In this document: in pieces, positions 60,152 through 64,000 of the stretch
How positions within the stretch are numbered: the stretch's first letter is position 1
Layout: every line of letters begins with the position of its first letter
Assembly: GCA_013076295.1 (NCBI GenBank)
Contig: RQOL01000863.1
Span: 3,032,080 to 3,096,079 of the forward strand
Direction: 5' to 3'
DNA from: Sanderia malayensis
Lineage: Eukaryota > Cnidaria > Scyphozoa > Semaeostomeae > Pelagiidae
Length of the DNA stretch: 64,000 bases
Notes under the pieces: model-generated
Seen by the model: the letters and a program-made list of their open reading frames with translations, nothing else
What the model was told of the DNA's origin: nothing
The model's database searches: none
Made by a program: the position numbers and the translations under genes

Positions 60152-62901
60152 TTAGATACATTGATAGCGAACTTCAAGTTTTCTACTTGCACCCGGACAA
60201 GATCGTCTGAACTGAGCCATGTTCGGAATAACGCACGAACTTTTGCCATTGCATAATGCAAACACAACACAGTACATTTGACATCTACCGTTCTCTCCAT
60301 ATTTTGCATGAATTATAGACAGTTTCTTCTGAGAAGGACATGGTGGAATAACCAATATTTTCTCTCCAACAATGCTTGACGTCTTTATTGGTTCATCTAA
60401 TAAAAACATACGTGTTCAGAAATGATTTGCCACTGCAAATTGCATTAATTATTTTCAAAGTAATGTATATTTGTATGATAGAAGTAAGAATTCTTTGCGT
60501 ACCAGGTCTTCTTATGCATTCGTACTGAAGTTCCAATTTGATGTTTTGATTGGAACAAGAACTATCAAATTGACTTTTTTCTGCCACAATTTCACATGTT
60601 TTATTTCCATTACAAACTTGCGACAGAACACAATGTGCGTGAGGTGTCCTGCACTGTTTGTCCCCAAACGAGGCCTTAATAACACGAATTTCTCTTTTAC
60701 CTTTACAGCCAAGTGACAATTTATTACCAAGTGTTGCTGATAGGTTTCTTATTCCACCTTCAAAAGACAGGAGTAAAAGGTACGAAATGTAACCAAAGTG
60801 TTATACTATTATTTATTAATTATTATTTATTAATTAACAATCTCACCTTTAGTACATTTGTATTTGATACGCGATCTTCCAACTCTACCATGACAATGAC
60901 CGCCAAGAGTGATTGCATTAAGTATAAACGTGCATGCTATTTTTCCATTGCATATCTTGGCTAAGGCGTTTCTTGAAATTTTGGCTCTACACCCAGAACG
61001 ATTAAAGTGTCTGACTTTTCTTATGTGAATCGTTGTGTTTTTTTCTTTGCATTCAATTGTGGTTTTCTGACCTTCTTGCAAGTCAATTATTCCATCTTAA
61101 TGAAGAACATTCATCAAATTATTTGAACAAAATGTTATAGAATCGTGTACGGGTTAGACGAACAATTTTGGCAGAGTTATTTTCTGTTAACAAGATAAAA
61201 TAACTTATTATCTTATCGTTCATTTAGCTAGTTACCTTTATTGTTTCGAACAATCGCTGAACGTGGCTCTGAAATGAAAATAGGACATTATTCATGTGCA
61301 ACCAAAAATAACATTCGTCATTGCGATTTGGCCTGTAATCCTATATTCTTTAATAAAGTTCCAGACATTTAATTTGTTGGAGAATGTCCAACCAATAAAA
61401 AGAAAATTAACACTTGAATGCAACACCGATATAGCTAAATCGGTGATCAATTAGGTGGTACAATGTGATCTGACTGTGTGGTACAATGAGTTTCAAAAGT
61501 AAAATCAAGCCTCTATGAACAATGTAGAGATACTCTGAGGAAACACCTCATAAATACGAAGAGCGGACACCTCTGCTTAACCTTTGAAAATGGAGAAATG
61601 CAAACAGAGTATTGAATCACATTGAATTCATTAAACAATATCGAAACATCGAAAAAGGTCTTGCGATCAGTTCAATTTCCATAGACAATTTTGGCATATA
61701 TTTTACTTTTTCCTCTCAAAGCACAACAATATTGTAAACCATGCATTTGAAAAAACCCATGTACAATTAGAATGTAATAAAATTTAAGCAATGAATTGAA
61801 AGAAGAGGAAAGGCATGCTCAATGATGTCAACATGCAAAGCCCTATTGTTATAGTGATACAATACGGAGTGAATGCATGATATCCACTAAGTTTATTTTC
61901 TCTTTGTACGGTAAAATGAAGGAATATCCATTCAGGCCAATAATGCCTCGAAGGTAAACGATAACGAAATATCCCTTTTCAGCGATAGCTACTTTTTTGT
62001 TCGTAAAATAAATAGAGAACCTTTTGTTTCACGTTTATTACAGACATGGTTTAAATTGATATTTCGAATACAACACTGTCTTACCCGCTGGCATTATTGT
62101 ATTTGTTATGAACAGTTAGCTATCCATTGTTGCCTGAGCTATCAATTTTTTTGACTTCATTCGAACTTTGAATTGATTGAAACAGAAGTAAATATCTATT
62201 CTCAAAAAACTCGAGAAACAAGATTAGGATAGTTTACGCCATCAGATGGTCAGCTAATATTTCAACCTACTGCCTATTTCAACCTACTATATTTCAACAT
62301 GATCATCCATTGAAACTCGCTATTGGTTATAGCCACGCTAGCTACTATATAGATACAGCTAAAATCAATGTCTTCTTTTCAAAGGTGACAAATAGCTAAT
62401 ATAAAATTTACCTTTTATCGTCTTTTTCTCTGTGTTTGGATTGCCAACACAAATATCAGTTTGTGGATGAGGAAACTTTGAACAATAAAATGGTTCAGGC
62501 CACTTGAACCCATACCTGTTCAAGAGAGTTTCACAACCAGAGCGAACTTCATTACAAAGATGACGGCACGGTGGTAAAGGTCTACTTAGAACTGTGCAAA
62601 CTGGTACAAATAATACACAAAGAAAAAAACGAAGGTTTGGGGAACAGTCACTTTGCACAAGCAATTCATACTGCCGTAAATCACTTTCTGCTTCGTCTTG
62701 TCTCTGGTGTTGCAATAAATTTGGATAAAGTGTATAATTATAATTGAAATGATCAGCACATGTGGATACTGTAACCAGTTGACAATTATCTTTCTCAGCG
62801 TATCTGCATAACGCATGGCCAAACAAAACAGAAACGAAAATTATTATCCACATGTAATATTTCGATAACATTGCTTGCTTGGCTAACATCCTTGCAGCCA
62901 T
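60152..62901 (-). CDS. Secreted Frizzled-CRD plus three SUEL lectin domains
   Basis: Five exons on the minus strand: 62412-62901, 61236-61268, 60847-61095, 60503-60757, 60152-60396, giving 423 aa. A signal peptide or short N-terminal hydrophobic segment (YMWIIIFVSVLFGHALC) leads a Frizzled-type Cys-rich domain (aa ~35-155). That domain has the expected Cys pattern (CADHFNYNYTLYPN, RFFLCVLFVPVC, PPCRHLCNEVRSGC). A 33-nt linker exon follows. Then come three SUEL/rhamnose-binding lectin domains, one per exon, each with the core CNGK(x)C or CNGN(x)C and closing YxC: ICNGKIACTF...YKC, VCNGNKTCEI...YEC, LCNGKSSCVI...YQC. All domain exons are phase 1-1, so they can be shuffled or duplicated without frameshift. 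FZ domains bind Wnts or lipids and SUEL domains bind Gal/Rha glycans; a secreted adaptor bridging both is inferred. No transmembrane segment follows the lectins, so it is not a receptor. Confidence 0.88.
61269..62411 (-). other. Long intron 1 of the FZ-SUEL gene
   Basis: A 1143-bp intron separating the FZ exon from the lectin part. No repeat, exon or RNA gene was identified. Its position at the domain boundary fits joining of two pre-existing modules. Confidence 0.5.
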
Positions 62902-64000
62902 TCACTCTATTATATGCCAGCAGTTGTCATTAACAACGACCTTCACTACTGACGTAATGCAACTGATCTCCAGTAAATTCAATTCCTAATACGCCTTTGA
63001 TAAAGGAGATATCCAAATCAAACAAGAAACTAAATGTGAATATTATTTGTGGTTAATCAGATATCCTGAATGCTTATGTTACTCAACAGTCACTTCAAAT
63101 TACAACAATTTCGTTTTAGTATGGCAACTTGACTCTTGGCTCCAAAATGTTCGGCTTGTTATCTTCGCTTTGAGTAACTAGCAATAAAGTGAAATTTAGA
63201 TGCAACCCAAAATTGTTGCGATCCTGTTGTAACATGGCAGGTGACCTCCTTGTGTCAAATGGTTATTAAAAGCCACATATCAGACAAGCAGCACATATTT
63301 CATCATTTATCATTATCTGTGTCTTATTGTATGATTTATGATGAGATGTCTATTATATTTTGTCTGTTCATTTCATTGTTGCCCTGACCACCAATCACTA
63401 AGTTGGCTTTTATCTCCGCCTTTCAGCCCGCCTAATTTCTTTCATTTTATAACATTGATCTGATCTAACTCAAAAACAGAAAAGCAAACAGTTTTAGTGA
63501 ATATACCTTATTTAATTAATCTACCTTATCTACTTCCCATGTCTTACAATTGTTGTATTTAAAAAGCAGTCGATAATTCCAAAACTATTGTAAAATGTCC
63601 AGTCCTTTTGAGTATTAAACACTGGCAGTATATCACGTTTATTCCAAAGATAAGCTCACCACTTTCACAGACTTAAAAATACCATATTAGAGTTAACTAT
63701 ATATTTTGATATTAAGATATTGAATCAGGCTATATTTGAGGCTCAAAATATAAATGTAAAACCTGGTAGTTGACCCAATTCAGATGACTATCTTATTCAA
63801 CATGGCAGACGACGACCAAAATGTTGTTTCTTGCCGCTTCCATTTCCCCCCGTTTTTTTTCGAAAAATTTGAGATCTTTAGTTATTGTAATCTAAGATGC
63901 AATGCAAGAGAGTTACGGTGTTGAGGAAATGCAAAAGTTCTTATTAGATTTGACGAAATGCAAAAGTTCTTATTTGACCCTGGACTTGACATTAATTTAA
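62902..64000. other. Upstream region of FZ-SUEL gene, right end of window
   Basis: It contains the FZ-SUEL promoter at its left end, including the palindromic gttgtcattaacaac at 62923-62937. A 40-codon ORF from ATG 63802 (MADDDQNVVSCRFHF...) might be a first exon of a gene beyond the window, but this is weak. A 20-bp direct repeat (gaaatgcaaaagttcttatt at 63926 and 63955) lies at the edge. Confidence 0.4.

Noticed and set aside
63802..63924. 40-codon ORF MADDDQNVV... as a gene
   Set aside because: Too short, no clear donor before the stop and no downstream exon in the window; left only as a remark.
1..64000. CRISPR array, prokaryotic operon or phage content
   Set aside because: Split genes with GT-AG introns throughout and animal-specific proteins; no spaced direct-repeat array.

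Overview
This is a window of an animal nuclear genome, AT-rich and gene-dense. Nearly all genes are split by short introns of roughly 80-400 bp with canonical GT...AG borders. The gene set (SYCP3, TM7SF3, EMC7, DNAI7, ATGL, an NBC-type SLC4 transporter, sperm NHE) together with secreted SUEL-type lectin domains, compact introns and tRNA-derived repeats with TTAGGG tails fits an invertebrate chordate. An ascidian such as Ciona is the best guess; this is inference, because no species-diagnostic sequence was searched.

Layout, left to right. (1) A ~1200-residue highly charged, disordered protein with an SDY-rich acidic tail (830-4627, +). (2) A single-exon SAMHD1-type dNTPase that lacks the SAM domain (4982-6595, +). 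(3) A basic RSSRRSRR-repeat protein with three candidate alternative first exons and a 12-nt microexon (8111-14930, +); its introns hold TTAGGG-bearing repeats. (4) A 14-exon SLC4 Na-driven bicarbonate transporter (16351-22217, +). (5) An 8-exon ATGL/PNPLA2 lipase (23090-25607, +). (6) A 20-exon axonemal dynein-associated gene, DNAI7/CASC1 (25931-34023, +), with an RFX X-box just upstream and an intronless BTB-BACK-PHR gene nested antisense in one intron (29992-31491, -). (7) SYCP3, convergent with DNAI7 (34220-35463, -). (8) A decayed LINE reverse transcriptase (36230-37000, -). (9) EMC7 (37086-38367, +), convergent with (10) TM7SF3 (38573-41133, -). (11) A 4-kb repeat-rich interval (41134-45089) with a tRNA-like SINE, followed by a small candidate secreted-protein gene (45090-45653, +). 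(12) The sperm Na+/H+ exchanger SLC9C1/sNHE, with exchanger, voltage-sensor and cyclic-nucleotide domains, in 22 exons (45797-51723, +). (13) A ~2330-residue coiled-coil protein (52357-59737, +). (14) A secreted Frizzled-CRD plus three-SUEL-lectin protein (60152-62901, -), convergent with the coiled-coil gene.

Coding models were built by matching donor and acceptor sites and keeping reading phase. Totals for every multi-exon model divide exactly by three and end at in-frame stops. Several genes have cilium, sperm or meiosis roles in other animals (DNAI7, SLC9C1, SYCP3, possibly the long coiled coil). The most unusual items are the FZ+3xSUEL architecture, the alternative N-termini of the RSRR protein, the hairpin/TTAGGG composite repeats, the nested BTB retrogene and the X-box in front of DNAI7.
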